A stretch of 64,000 bases of DNA, taken from positions 743,001-807,000 of the forward strand of contig NZ_CP033580.1 in NCBI RefSeq assembly GCF_003722315.1. Reading direction: 5' to 3'. The notes under the pieces were generated by a model. That model was not told the origin of the DNA. It saw only the letters and a program-made list of their open reading frames with translations, and ran no database searches. Source of the stretch: Thermoanaerobacter ethanolicus JW 200 (GTDB taxonomy: Bacteria > Bacillota > Thermoanaerobacteria > Thermoanaerobacterales > Thermoanaerobacteraceae). Positions within the stretch are counted from its first letter, which is position 1. Each line of letters opens with the position of its first letter. Positions 35,927 to 45,375 of the stretch are shown here, one piece after another. The position numbers and the translations under genes are program-made.

Positions 35927-37930
35927 TCAAATGTTCCTAGCAACTTCATAAGCATCCCAGATGGCATTCATGATATTTTGTACTTTTCTTGCATCACCCA
36001 GAAGGTAAGTTTCGGCCTTATACGGTGCTATTTGTTTATATAATCTGTTATCAGGATCATAACCTATTGCCATAATCACGCTGTCTGCTGCTATAATTTC
36101 TTCACCAGTTTCGGTCTTTACAACAGCTCCTGTATCATTTACTGCAGCTATAGAAGTATTGGTTCTTATTTCAACATTGTAGAATTTTAACAAATCCTTC
36201 AGCATTTCTGAATTCATATGCGGTATCGGCATTCCAGCTGATAATATGTCTTTCAATATTTCCACAATAATAACCTTCTTGCCTTGTTTAGCAAGCCACA
36301 GTGCCAGTTCGCATCCTACAAGACCACCTCCGATCACAACTACTTTATCTCCTACTTTCTTTTTCCCAAGCAGTACATCTGTGGCTTGCAAAGTTCTTTC
36401 AATACCCGGTATATTTAATTGTTTTGGAGTAGAGCCTGTAGCCACTACAACAACATCTGGATTAATTTCATCTACTAGTTCTTTTGTAACTTCTGTATTC
36501 AAATGCACATCGACTTTAAGATCTTTAAGTTGCTTTTCATACCAGTGCACCAATCTTATGTCATCCTTTTTAAAATCAGGAACCCCTGCTGCTAAAAGTA
36601 CTCCGCCTAAAGTATCGCCTTTTTCGTAAAGACTCACTTTATGTCCTCTTGATGCGCAAATTCTTGCAGCTTCCATGCCTGCTACTCCACCGCCTATAAC
36701 CATTACATTTTTTGTTTTTTCAGCAGGTTTTACCCCATATTCAGCTTCTCTGCCAACTTGTGGGTTAACAGCACAGCATAGTGGCTTTACCTGAGCTATT
36801 CTTCCCATGCAACCGTCGTGACAACCAAGGCATGGACGAATATCGTCTACTTTTCCTGATTTTATCTTATTGGGCAATTGAGGATCTGCTAAAAGGCCCC
36901 GCCCAATAACAATAGCATCGGCTTTTCCTTCCTCTAATGCACTGCTTGCTAACTCTGGATCCTCCATTCTTCCCGCCACTAATACCGGAACATTTACCAC
37001 CTTCTTTAGTTTTTCGGTCAAAGGCAAATAAAGTCCCTTCTTTTGATACATGGGCGGATGGTTCCAATACCAGGAATCATATGTCCCTGCATCGGCATTG
37101 AATGCATCATAGCCTGCTTCTTCAAGTATTTTAGCGGCTTCAAGCCCTTCATCAATATCGCGACCAAGCTCAGTAAATTCCTCTTCAGCAAGTCCTCCCT
37201 GCCTTATACCCTTTATATAGCTCTTTACACTATACCTCAATGATACAGGAAAATCGTCTCCACAGGCTTTTTTTATAGCCTGAACTATTTCTATAGGGAA
37301 TCTCAATCTTCCCATTAAATCTCCACCATATTTATCAGTCCTTTTGTTAAATAGTGCTATTGTAAACTGATCAAGTAGATATCCCTCATGTACAGCATGA
37401 ATCTCTACACCATCAAAGCCGGACATCTTAGCTATAACTGCAGCTTCAGCGAACTTTTTTACAATAGTCTCGACTTCTTCGGTGGTCAGTTCCCTGCACA
37501 TTATTTTAGGATTCCAAAAGTTCTCAATAGGCGACGGTGCTACGGCTTCACCTCTTAATATGGCTGGTATTGCCACTCTTCCAAATCCTGCTGTTAATTG
37601 CAAAAATATTTTTGAATCATAAGCATGTACCCTTTCAGTCATTTGACTGGCGGTTTTAATAAAGCTTACAGGGTTCAAGGTAGGACATGGCATTGTAGGC
37701 ATAGCTTTTTTTTCAATTTCATTTTCCACGTAGCATATGCCGGTAATTATAAGACCAGTACCGCCTTTTGCTCTCTCAACATAATATTCAATGCCCTTTT
37801 CATTAAAAGCTCCATCAGGCGTTGACAATCCTCCGGGTCCCATTGGTGCCATCACAAACCTGTTTTTAATTTCAAGTTTTCCGATTTTAAAAGGTTCAAA
37901 CAAGTTAGAATATCTTTTTTCCAACCTCAT
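35927..37930 (-). CDS. FMN/FAD/Fe-S oxidoreductase of the 2-enoate / 2,4-dienoyl-CoA reductase type
   Basis: 667 residues. Residues 1-360 form an old-yellow-enzyme TIM barrel (FEPFKIGKLEIKNRFVMAPM; DGVEIHAVHEGYLLDQF). A 4Fe-4S motif follows with CLGCHDGC and a downstream CC pair (about 350-372). The C-terminal part binds FAD and NAD(P) (VIGGGVAGMEAARICASRGH near 395; VVIGGGLVGCELALWLAKQG near 530). Relatives reduce carbon-carbon double bonds of 2-enoates or enoyl thioesters using NAD(P)H. It is the first gene behind a sigma-54 promoter and is followed by both AcnX subunits. Substrate is unknown; the unit probably handles a hydroxy acid turned enoate. Confidence 0.9.
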   Translation of the reverse strand: MRLEKRYSNLFEPFKIGKLEIKNRFVMAPMGPGGLSTPDGAFNEKGIEYYVERAKGGTGLIITGICYVENEIEKKAMPTMPCPTLNPVSFIKTASQMTERVHAYDSKIFLQLTAGFGRVAIPAILRGEAVAPSPIENFWNPKIMCRELTTEEVETIVKKFAEAAVIAKMSGFDGVEIHAVHEGYLLDQFTIALFNKRTDKYGGDLMGRLRFPIEIVQAIKKACGDDFPVSLRYSVKSYIKGIRQGGLAEEEFTELGRDIDEGLEAAKILEEAGYDAFNADAGTYDSWYWNHPPMYQKKGLYLPLTEKLKKVVNVPVLVAGRMEDPELASSALEEGKADAIVIGRGLLADPQLPNKIKSGKVDDIRPCLGCHDGCMGRIAQVKPLCCAVNPQVGREAEYGVKPAEKTKNVMVIGGGVAGMEAARICASRGHKVSLYEKGDTLGGVLLAAGVPDFKKDDIRLVHWYEKQLKDLKVDVHLNTEVTKELVDEINPDVVVVATGSTPKQLNIPGIERTLQATDVLLGKKKVGDKVVVIGGGLVGCELALWLAKQGKKVIIVEILKDILSAGMPIPHMNSEMLKDLLKFYNVEIRTNTSIAAVNDTGAVVKTETGEEIIAADSVIMAIGYDPDNRLYKQIAPYKAETYLLGDARKVQNIMNAIWDAYEVARNI

Positions 37931-37935
37931 TACCC

Positions 37936-38120
37936 CCTCAAATTATTGATATAAATTTACTTCCTGCAAATACATACTAGTGTGCTGCCATTACCGCGTC
38001 ACTTCGCTACTTGCGGTAAAAAGTTTGATTGTTAATAATCAAACAAACTTGTCGCTTCTACTCCTTTCAAAAATTTTTAAGCATAAAAATCACACTCCTT
38101 TTATGCATTTGTTATTTTTA
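37936..38120 (-). promoter_or_regulatory. Structured leader of the flavoprotein/aconitase X operon
   Basis: On the transcript, three hairpins lie in a row: GCATAAAA/TTTTATGC (38081-38106), GTTTGATT/AATCAAAC (38023-38044) and TTACCGC/GCGGTAA (37991-38019). The first encloses AGGAGTG, 7 nt before a five-codon frame MLKNF. A second AAAGGAG follows it without a usable start. Either a regulated leader or the scar of a deleted gene. Confidence 0.5.
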
Positions 38121-38186
38121 ACCTAATTATCCATATATAGAAAAGCACTGTTATTAATAAAATAAATTTGTCATGTTAATATATTA

Positions 38187-38201
38187 GCAATAAGCGTGCC
38201 A
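38187..38201 (-). promoter_or_regulatory. Sigma-54 (-24/-12) promoter
   Basis: Minus-strand TGGCACGCTTATTGC fits TGGCAC-N5-TTGC exactly. It lies between the sigma-54 activator gene and the flavoprotein/aconitase X genes, pointing at the latter, with a leader of about 245 nt. Confidence 0.88.
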
Positions 38202-38263
38202 AATTTATATACTATATTAATTTAACTTTTATTTATTAAACTTGCTAAGATTTAATAGTGAAA

Positions 38264-38311
38264 AAGAAGAGTGATATATGAATCATTTATGGTTCATATA
38301 TCACTCTTCTT
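38264..38311 (-). terminator. Terminator of the sigma-54 activator gene
   Basis: Perfect 19-bp stem: AAGAAGAGTGATATATGAA (38264-38282) with its complement at 38293-38311, loop 10 nt. It keeps activator transcription out of the sigma-54 driven operon. Confidence 0.85.
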
Positions 38312-38379
38312 AGCTAAAACACTTTAGTCTAGACGTTTTTGCTGTGATTTATTAATGATTCAGTTGAAGCATTTTTGGT

Positions 38380-39783
38380 TCAACTCCCTAATTTTTCTCG
38401 TATCTTCTTATATTTTCTTACAATCGACGTTTGGCTGATCTTTAAAGCTTTTGCAGCTTCCCTCGTGGAGTGGCAATGTTCCATCGCAAGTTTGATCAAC
38501 TTTGTTTCAGCTTCATCAATTAATTCTTTTAGTGGTACAATGTCTCTAAGTATAATCTGAAATTTATCATTGTTTAAACTATTTATAAGTTCATTGGGGA
38601 GATCTTTTTCAGTGATTACATCATTCTCAGTCATGACGACTAATCTTTCAATCACATTTTTTAATTCTCTCACATTACCTGGCCAATTATATGCTTCAAG
38701 ATATTTAAATGTATTTATAGACAAATCTTTGCGGGAATTATATTTTTTATTGAAATACTGAAGATAGTGAATTGCAAGTGGTATTATATCTTTTTTTCTT
38801 TCTCGAAGAGGCGGCAAAATTATAGGAACGGTATTTACTCTAAAATATAGATCTTTCCTAAACAGTCCTTTATCTACCAATTCTTTTAAATCCTTATTAG
38901 TCGAGGCAATTAATCTAAAATTGATTTTTTTTGATTTTTCGGAACCCAACCTTCTTATTTCAAACGTTTCAATGACTCTTAAAAGTTTTCCTTGTAAGCC
39001 GATCGGAAGTGAATTAAGTTCATCTAAAAAAAGTGTTCCCCCATCAGCTAGTTCTATTAACCCCACTTTTCCTCTTTTTCTTGCACCAGTGAAAGCACCT
39101 TCTTCATAGCCGAATAATTCAGCATCCAGCAATGACTCAGGTATCCCAGCACAATTTATGGAAATAAAAGGAGCTTTATTACGAGGACTCATTTCATGAA
39201 TAAATCTTGCAATTACTTCTTTCCCTGTTCCAGATTCTCCTTCCAATAAAACATTAGAATCTACTTGTGCTACGCGATATGCTAATTGCATTATTTTTCT
39301 CATTTCTTCACTCTCAGCAATTACTTTCCCTGAATAGCCCCTTTCTTTCATTAACTCCAAATAGTATTGTTCTGAAAGAGACTGAATTTTCTTGCATTCG
39401 TTTTCAAGGTAGATTAAATCTGTCATGTCTCTAACATTTGCCACAATGTATTTTATTTTTCCCTTCTCATCTAATATAGGTGTAGCTGTTACCATAATTT
39501 CTTTTATGGTTTTACCTTTTAAAGTTTGATTTATTGTAATACGCTCTTTTTTTTCTATAACCATTTCTACTATTGATTTATTAATTATTCCTGTTTTGGC
39601 CAAATCTTGGGCATGAGTTTCAATCACATCTTCTTTCTTATAACCAGTCATTTCCAGTAATCTGTTGTTTATATTCAAAAATCGTCCTTCTCCGTCAGTA
39701 ATATAAATCCCATCATAGCTTGATTCCAGTATTGCGTTAAGTTGTTCTTTTATAAATTGTAATTCATTGTCATTATTAGTCAT
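38380..39783 (-). CDS. Sigma-54 dependent transcriptional activator (PAS-AAA+-Fis)
   Basis: 467 residues. An N-terminal PAS domain (about 10-120; ILESSYDGIYITDGEGRFLNIN) is the likely sensor. The AAA+ domain has Walker A GESGTGKE (about 180), the sigma-54 contact GAFTGA (in GYEEGAFTGARKRGKVG), Walker B region GGTLFLDELNSLP and an arginine-finger region. A C-terminal Fis-type helix-turn-helix (STREAAKALKISQTSIVRKYKKI, about 435-458) follows. It precedes the exact -24/-12 promoter of the flavoprotein/aconitase X operon on the same strand, so that operon is the obvious target. The PAS ligand is unknown. Its own promoter is TTAACG, 17 bp, TATAAT on the minus strand at 39887-39915. Confidence 0.93.
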   Translation of the reverse strand: MTNNDNELQFIKEQLNAILESSYDGIYITDGEGRFLNINNRLLEMTGYKKEDVIETHAQDLAKTGIINKSIVEMVIEKKERITINQTLKGKTIKEIMVTATPILDEKGKIKYIVANVRDMTDLIYLENECKKIQSLSEQYYLELMKERGYSGKVIAESEEMRKIMQLAYRVAQVDSNVLLEGESGTGKEVIARFIHEMSPRNKAPFISINCAGIPESLLDAELFGYEEGAFTGARKRGKVGLIELADGGTLFLDELNSLPIGLQGKLLRVIETFEIRRLGSEKSKKINFRLIASTNKDLKELVDKGLFRKDLYFRVNTVPIILPPLRERKKDIIPLAIHYLQYFNKKYNSRKDLSINTFKYLEAYNWPGNVRELKNVIERLVVMTENDVITEKDLPNELINSLNNDKFQIILRDIVPLKELIDEAETKLIKLAMEHCHSTREAAKALKISQTSIVRKYKKIREKLGS

Positions 39784-39886
39784 AAAATAGTACCTCCTAG
39801 GAAACTATTTTTCATTCCCTTATGCAGGAATTTTTCTGGATTATCATACTACCTGTTTTTATTAATACATCTTCTTTTTTATTTTT

Positions 39887-39915
39887 ATTATATCACAGCA
39901 AAAACTTTTCGTTAA
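39887..39915 (-). promoter_or_regulatory. Sigma-70 type promoter of the activator gene
   Basis: Minus strand TTAACG (39910-39915), 17-bp spacer, TATAAT (39887-39892). Confidence 0.6.
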
Positions 39916-40446
39916 AAGTTAAACTTGAATTTGGCAAGTGACAAACAAATTAAATGTCCATCTGAAGGCTATTTAATATGGCAGATGATGTTGTTGGTCT
40001 TGCAATTGTAACTTTAAAATTTTTTTGGAGTACATCCGAGAGTCTTAGTATTATTAGAACTTCTATATATAGACTTTCCATAGTTAGAAACATTATGCCA
40101 AAATCAGTAGTATTCAGAAGTCCAAGATATTTATCGCAAAATTTTTTGTTTCTTGCTTTACTTTTTTCATTCTGCATCTATAATAACACAAAGTAGATGA
40201 TAACATAATCATAATAAGTAAAATTGCATTAGTGCGTGTAAAATACGCCAAACGAATAATTCTGAAAATAGCCGCTATACAAAATCATCTTGAAGAAATA
40301 TTATTGTATCGACGAAGTGGATTTTATTATAAAACATTTAAAATTTCCGCATTAATTATGGAAAAGTAATGAATTTTAATTTAGACACTTACTTGTTATA
40401 ATACAACTGTAAACAATGGGTAAGCTCTTAAGAGGTTGATCATCAA
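39916..40446. other. Intergenic stretch, no convincing gene
   Basis: A 75-codon minus-strand frame (39950-40177) reads MQNEKSKARNKKFC...LLNTTDFGIMFLTME but has no ribosome site and no recognised family; it may be a decayed piece. An extended -10 (TTGTTATAAT, 40393-40402) lies before the truncated regulator gene. Confidence 0.4.
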
Positions 40447-41274
40447 ATGGATGCGCGCAAAAAGAAGATTCTCAAGAAGCTACTTGAAAATAAAAAGCCG
40501 ATTACAAGTGAATATCTATCAAAATTACTTGGTGTGTCTTCAAAAACAATACGGAATGATATAAAAGAATTAAACGAAGAGCTGAAAGGTAAATCAATAG
40601 AAATAATTTCACTCCCGGGAGTAGGATATTTCATTAGATTCACTGGAGGTGATAAAGAAAAAGGTATTATAAAAGAAGTGCTGGATGATGATAACTACGT
40701 CGTTCCTACCATGCCGGAGGAAAGGGTAAGGTATATAATTAAGAAACTTTTATATACTGATTGCTTTATTACATTTGAGGAAATTGCGAGAGATCTTTAT
40801 GTAAGTAAATCAACGATAGTAAATGATGTAAATAAAGCAGTAGAATGGCTTACAAAGCATAACCTTAAACTTTTTAGAAAGCCTAATTATGGCATTAAAA
40901 TCGAAGGGAATGAAATGAATCTAAGATTTGCAATATCTGACTACCTTAATGAACAAAATAATAAATCGGCATTATATGATGTGTCTGCTTTTGAAGAGAT
41001 GTTTAAAGATATTAGTCTTGAAAAAATAAAAAATATCATAATTGATGCTCAAAAAGATATGGATTATAAACTTTCAAATATTGCATTTTATAACTTACTA
41101 ATTCATATAGCAATTGCAATTAAGAGAATAAAGCAAAATAAAACAATAAACGTTTCCAATGAAGCTTTTAAAAATATGAAAGATAAAAAAGAATATAAGA
41201 TTGCACAAGGAATAGTTAAAGCCATAGAAAAGAATTTTGATATAAATATGCCCGTAGGTGGAATTTGTAAATGA
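40447..41274 (+). pseudogene. Truncated PRD/BglG-type sugar regulator
   Basis: 275 residues corresponding to the N-terminal 40% of a MtlR/ManR-like activator. The first HTH (SEYLSKLLGVSSKTIRNDIK), the second HTH (EEIARDLYVSKSTIVNDVNKAVEWL) and part of PRD1 (LLIHIAIAIKRIKQNKTI) are intact and resemble the regulator at 12917. It stops a few residues into the second histidine region (FDINMPVGGICK) where the family would read on to an ITVHLLG-type motif; PRD2, EIIB and EIIA are lost. A deletion end near 41250 is likely. It could still make a DNA-binding fragment. Confidence 0.8.
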
Positions 41275-41463
41275 GAAAGCTAAGAAATTTTGTGATGTAT
41301 TCGTTTTGCGTCCAGCGCTACTGTTGACTTTTACCTTTATCCCATTTCATTATTTTCTCCCTTTGTGTTATAATTTCTAAAGGACATTTTTATTAATGTA
41401 TTTTGACGTCTTGGTAAGCTTCCAAGGGATAAAATGATAAAAAACTTTTGGGGGAGTGATTTT

Positions 41464-42633
41464 ATGGAAAACTTTGTTTTTTCAAGCCCTACAAAAATTA
41501 TTTTTGGCAAGGGAACAGAATATCAGGTTGGCAGGGAAGTAAAAAATTATAGCAGTAAAGTGCTGCTTTGTTATGGTGGAGGAAGCATAAAAAAGACTGG
41601 TTTATATGATAAAGTTGTAGATTCTTTAAAAGAAGCTGGAGTTGAGTTTATAGAGCTATCAGGTGTAAAGCCTAATCCAAGGCTTAGCCTTGTGCAGGAA
41701 GGAATAAAATTATGCCGAGAAAATAATATCGATTTTATTTTAGCTGTTGGCGGAGGAAGCGTTATTGACACTGCAAAGGCTATTGCAATGGGTGTGCCTT
41801 ATGAGGGAAATGTGTGGGACTTTTTTGCAGGAAAAGCGCAGCTTGAAGAGGCTTTACCTGTAGGTGTCATCTTAACTATCCCTGCAACAGGAAGTGAGGC
41901 AAGCGATGCTACAGTTATTACAAATGAAGACGGATGGTTTAAAAAAGGGTTTCATCATGACTTGATAAGGCCTAAGTTTGCAATTATGAATCCAGAGCTT
42001 ACATATACATTACCCAATTATCAAACGGCCTGTGGTGTTGCAGATATTATGGCCCACGTCATGGAAAGATATTTTACAAATGTCAAAAATGTTGATTTGA
42101 CTGATAGGCTTTGTGAAGCTACTTTAAAAACTGTTATAAACAATGTGCGTATTGTGCTAAAAGACCCAGCAAATTACAATGCAAGGGCAGAAATTATGTG
42201 GGCGGGTACCATCGCACACAATGATTTATTAAGCACAGGAAGGATAGGAGATTGGGCTTCCCATAGAATTGAACATGAACTAAGCGCTATTTACGATATT
42301 GCTCATGGAGCAGGACTTGCAATTATCTTTCCAGCCTGGATGAAATATGTATACAAGCATGATATAAATCGCTTTGTACAATTTGCTGTAAGAGTATGGG
42401 ATGTGGACCTACCTTATGAAAACCTCGAAGACATAGCATTAGAGGGTATAAGACGAATGACAGAATTTTTTAAAGAGATTGGTCTTCCTGTTACCCTTAA
42501 AGAAGCAGGCATTTCTGATGACAGATTTGAAGAGATGGCCAATAAATGTACAGACAATGGCAACAAAAAACTCGGCAGTTTTGTAAAGTTAGGAAAGGAA
42601 GATGTCATTAATATCTATAAATTAGCAAAGTAG
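41464..42633 (+). CDS. Iron-containing alcohol dehydrogenase (butanol dehydrogenase type)
   Basis: 389-residue group III alcohol dehydrogenase that reduces aldehydes with NAD(P)H during fermentation. GGGSVIDTAKAIAMG (about 92-106, cofactor), TIPATGSEASD (about 139), and iron ligands in CGVADIMAHVMERYF (Asp and His, about 190) and the H-rich HRIEHELSAIYDIAHGAG (about 262-279) are all present. It resembles YqhD/BdhA more than AdhE. Start ATG 41464 with GGGGGAG upstream. Single gene with its own terminator. A short CTTGG/CCAAG dyad lies in the leader. Confidence 0.94.
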   Translation: MENFVFSSPTKIIFGKGTEYQVGREVKNYSSKVLLCYGGGSIKKTGLYDKVVDSLKEAGVEFIELSGVKPNPRLSLVQEGIKLCRENNIDFILAVGGGSVIDTAKAIAMGVPYEGNVWDFFAGKAQLEEALPVGVILTIPATGSEASDATVITNEDGWFKKGFHHDLIRPKFAIMNPELTYTLPNYQTACGVADIMAHVMERYFTNVKNVDLTDRLCEATLKTVINNVRIVLKDPANYNARAEIMWAGTIAHNDLLSTGRIGDWASHRIEHELSAIYDIAHGAGLAIIFPAWMKYVYKHDINRFVQFAVRVWDVDLPYENLEDIALEGIRRMTEFFKEIGLPVTLKEAGISDDRFEEMANKCTDNGNKKLGSFVKLGKEDVINIYKLAK

Positions 42634-42640
42634 AATTTCT

Positions 42641-42670
42641 AAAAGTCAGTCATTATTGGCTGACTTTTTT
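42641..42670 (+). terminator. Terminator after alcohol dehydrogenase
   Basis: AAAAGTCAG (42641-42649) pairs with CTGACTTTT (42660-42668), then more T. Confidence 0.85.
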
Positions 42671-42808
42671 GCTGTGATTTTATATTTTTTTAATAATTAA
42701 TTAATAATTTGTTACAAATTGGACATAAAAACTGATATAATTTATGATATAATCTATATTGACAAAATGTGACGTGTGAACCGAGTATTTTTAATATGGG
42801 GGATCGAT

Positions 42809-45283
42809 ATGGAAAATAATGCAAATTTAAAGCGAAGTGAAAGGAGAAAGCATAAAAGAAAAAATGAAAACAACAGTACCATTAGAAATATATTAAAATT
42901 TTTAGGATATGCAATATTGATTTTGATTTTTATAGGAGTTGGGGTAATAGGAGGCAAAGTTTGGGCAATAATTAAAAATACTCCACCGATTTCGCAGGAG
43001 GCTTTGACAGCACAAAGCCAATCCTCCATTGTATATGCAAAAGACAGCAATGGTCAGTGGCAAAGAGTAGCAATACTTCATGGGGCTGACAATAGGCTGT
43101 GGGTTCCTATAGAAAAAATACCCAAAGATTTGCAAAATGCTTTTGTTGCTATAGAAGACCAAAGGTTTTATAAAAATAATTTAGGGATTGACCCCAAAAG
43201 AATCATTGGAGCTCTTATTGCAGATATTAAAGCAGGAGGTAAACCCGTTCAGGGTGCAAGTACTATAACGCAACAGCTTGTAAAAAATACCATGCTTTCC
43301 AATGAAAAAACACTTACCAGAAAAATACAAGAGGCTGTACTTGCGTGGAGATTAGAACAAAAGTATACAAAAGAGCAAATACTTGAAGCATACCTTAATA
43401 CAATATATCTTGGAGGACCTAATGTAAATGCTTATGGAGTCCAGGCGGCAGCTTTGGCTTACTTTGGCAAAGACGTAAGCCAGTTAGACTTAGCCGAATC
43501 TGCTATGATTGCTGGTATTACTAATAATCCGTCTGTATATTCACCTTATGCCAATTTAGAAGCTGCTACACAAAGACAACACCTTGTTTTAAAAAAAATG
43601 CTCGAACAAGGGTATATTACTAAAGAGCAGTACGATAAAGCAATAGCAGAGAAATTGGTATTTAAAAAGACGAATTTTACCACATATGACCATAAATATT
43701 TTATAGACCAAGTCATAAATGATGTAGCAGATGAATTGTCTAAAAAACTCAATATCTCTCATGACGAAGCAATAAACAAAATATATAATGGCGGACTCAG
43801 AATTTATTCGACAATGGATTTGAAAATACAAAGTTATGTTGAAGAGGCTTTCAAAAACCCAGAACTTTTTCCTATGAATTCAAAGATTAAAGACGAAGTT
43901 CAGGGTGCAATGGTTGTAATGGATTGGAGAACAGGAGAAGTTAAGGGACTTGTTGGGGGACGTGATACTTCTAATATAGTTAGAGGATTCAATAGGGCAA
44001 CTCAAGCTTATAGACAACCGGGCTCTTCAATAAAACCTCTTACGGTTTATGGACCGGCTTTAGAAAGCGGGCTCACAGCAGCGACAGTTGTTGATGATGT
44101 TCCAACAACTTTTGGCAATTGGACTCCTCACAATTACGAAAGTTCTACTTATAGGGGACTTGTAACGCTGAGAGAAGCTTTGACTCATTCATTAAACATC
44201 CCTGCTGTCAAAGTTGTTGATAGGATAGGGGTAGCTACTTCTGCAAATTATGGCAAAAAATTTGGACTTGATATAACCAAGAATGATATGTATTTACCTG
44301 CTCTTGCTCTTGGGGGACTTTACAAGGGGGTTACGCCTCTTCAAGAAGCTGCTGCTTATGGAGCAATTGCAAATGGAGGAGTTTATACAACACCTATTAC
44401 TTTTACTAAAGTCACAGATTCTGAAGGGAATTTGATTTTAGAAAATAAACCGTTAAGACATGTAGTTTTAAGCGAGCAAAATGCTTATATATTAATGAAC
44501 ATGATGCAAGACGTTGTAAAATACGGCACAGGTACTCGTGCGAGGATTCCTAATATGCCTGTTGCTGGTAAAACTGGAACTACTGATAATTACAGTAATG
44601 CATGGTTTTCAGGTTTTACTCCTTATTATGTTGCTACTGTGTGGATGGGCTATGATAATAATTCTATTTCATTATACGATACCAGAACAGGTACTAAGGT
44701 AGTAGGTGGCAGTTACCCTGCTCAGTTGTGGAAGACAGTGATGCTTCAGATACACAAAGATTTACCATATAAAGATTTTGTAAGGCCATCAGGAATTATT
44801 TCTGCGACAGTATGTCGCGATTCAGGAGAACTTCCTACAGATTTGTGTCACTTAGATCCTCGGGGTGACAGAACCTATACTGAAATTTTTGCACAAGGTA
44901 CCCAACCCACAACTTATTGTACTGTTCACGTAATGGTTAAAATAAATTCTCAAAATGGTAAACTAGCAACGGATTTAACTCCTCCTGATTTGGTAAAAGA
45001 AGCTGTGTTTATAGATCCACCGGGTAGAACACCAGCGCAGAATGCAGTTGCACTAGATGGAAAATATGTGGTTCCAAAAGAATACGACGATATTGTTCCG
45101 CCACCACAGAATTCTACTAATGGTAATGCTCCAAGGGATAATACTCAACCACCGCCCGCTAATAACGGTGGTACAGAGCAACCTCCTGGAGGAGAAACGA
45201 CCAATCCGCCTCCTAACAATGGTAATTCTCAAACTACTCCGCCTAGTAATAACTCTCCTTCCACAACAAATCCAACACCATGA
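42809..45283 (+). CDS. Penicillin-binding protein 1A (transglycosylase/transpeptidase)
   Basis: Class A PBP of 824 residues that polymerises and crosslinks peptidoglycan. A basic cytoplasmic start (KRSERRKHKRKNENN) is followed by a membrane segment (FLGYAILILIFIGVGVIGG). The glycosyltransferase domain has the catalytic AIEDQRFYKN and GASTITQQLVKN motifs (about 115-165). The transpeptidase has SSIK as SXXK (RQPGSSIKPL, about 405), an SLN motif (THSLNIPA) and KTG (VAGKTGTTD). The last 60 residues are a low-complexity P/N/T tail, common in this family. Start ATG 42809 with GGGGG; a GTG 33 bases earlier is weaker. Confidence 0.95.
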   Translation: MENNANLKRSERRKHKRKNENNSTIRNILKFLGYAILILIFIGVGVIGGKVWAIIKNTPPISQEALTAQSQSSIVYAKDSNGQWQRVAILHGADNRLWVPIEKIPKDLQNAFVAIEDQRFYKNNLGIDPKRIIGALIADIKAGGKPVQGASTITQQLVKNTMLSNEKTLTRKIQEAVLAWRLEQKYTKEQILEAYLNTIYLGGPNVNAYGVQAAALAYFGKDVSQLDLAESAMIAGITNNPSVYSPYANLEAATQRQHLVLKKMLEQGYITKEQYDKAIAEKLVFKKTNFTTYDHKYFIDQVINDVADELSKKLNISHDEAINKIYNGGLRIYSTMDLKIQSYVEEAFKNPELFPMNSKIKDEVQGAMVVMDWRTGEVKGLVGGRDTSNIVRGFNRATQAYRQPGSSIKPLTVYGPALESGLTAATVVDDVPTTFGNWTPHNYESSTYRGLVTLREALTHSLNIPAVKVVDRIGVATSANYGKKFGLDITKNDMYLPALALGGLYKGVTPLQEAAAYGAIANGGVYTTPITFTKVTDSEGNLILENKPLRHVVLSEQNAYILMNMMQDVVKYGTGTRARIPNMPVAGKTGTTDNYSNAWFSGFTPYYVATVWMGYDNNSISLYDTRTGTKVVGGSYPAQLWKTVMLQIHKDLPYKDFVRPSGIISATVCRDSGELPTDLCHLDPRGDRTYTEIFAQGTQPTTYCTVHVMVKINSQNGKLATDLTPPDLVKEAVFIDPPGRTPAQNAVALDGKYVVPKEYDDIVPPPQNSTNGNAPRDNTQPPPANNGGTEQPPGGETTNPPPNNGNSQTTPPSNNSPSTTNPTP

Positions 45284-45284
45284 G

Positions 45285-45327
45285 AAAAAAGCATACTTGA
45301 AAGCATAGCTTTCAAGTATGCTTTTTT
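45285..45327 (+). terminator. Terminator after PBP1A
   Basis: 20-bp stem with arms AAAAAAGCATACTTGAAAGC (45285-45304) and its complement at 45308-45327, three-base loop, T run. Confidence 0.92.
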
Positions 45328-45375
45328 TATAAAATGTGCTATTATTAACTTAAGGTACAGTTGGAGGGGTTAAAT

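Noticed and set aside
39950-40177. 75-codon minus-strand gene
   Set aside because: No ribosome site, no recognised family, and an equally long frame lies on the other strand; kept only as part of an intergenic entry.
45100-45283. Separate small gene in another frame within the end of the PBP gene
   Set aside because: The P/N/T-rich tail of the PBP accounts for the open frame on the shifted strand; no start site is present.
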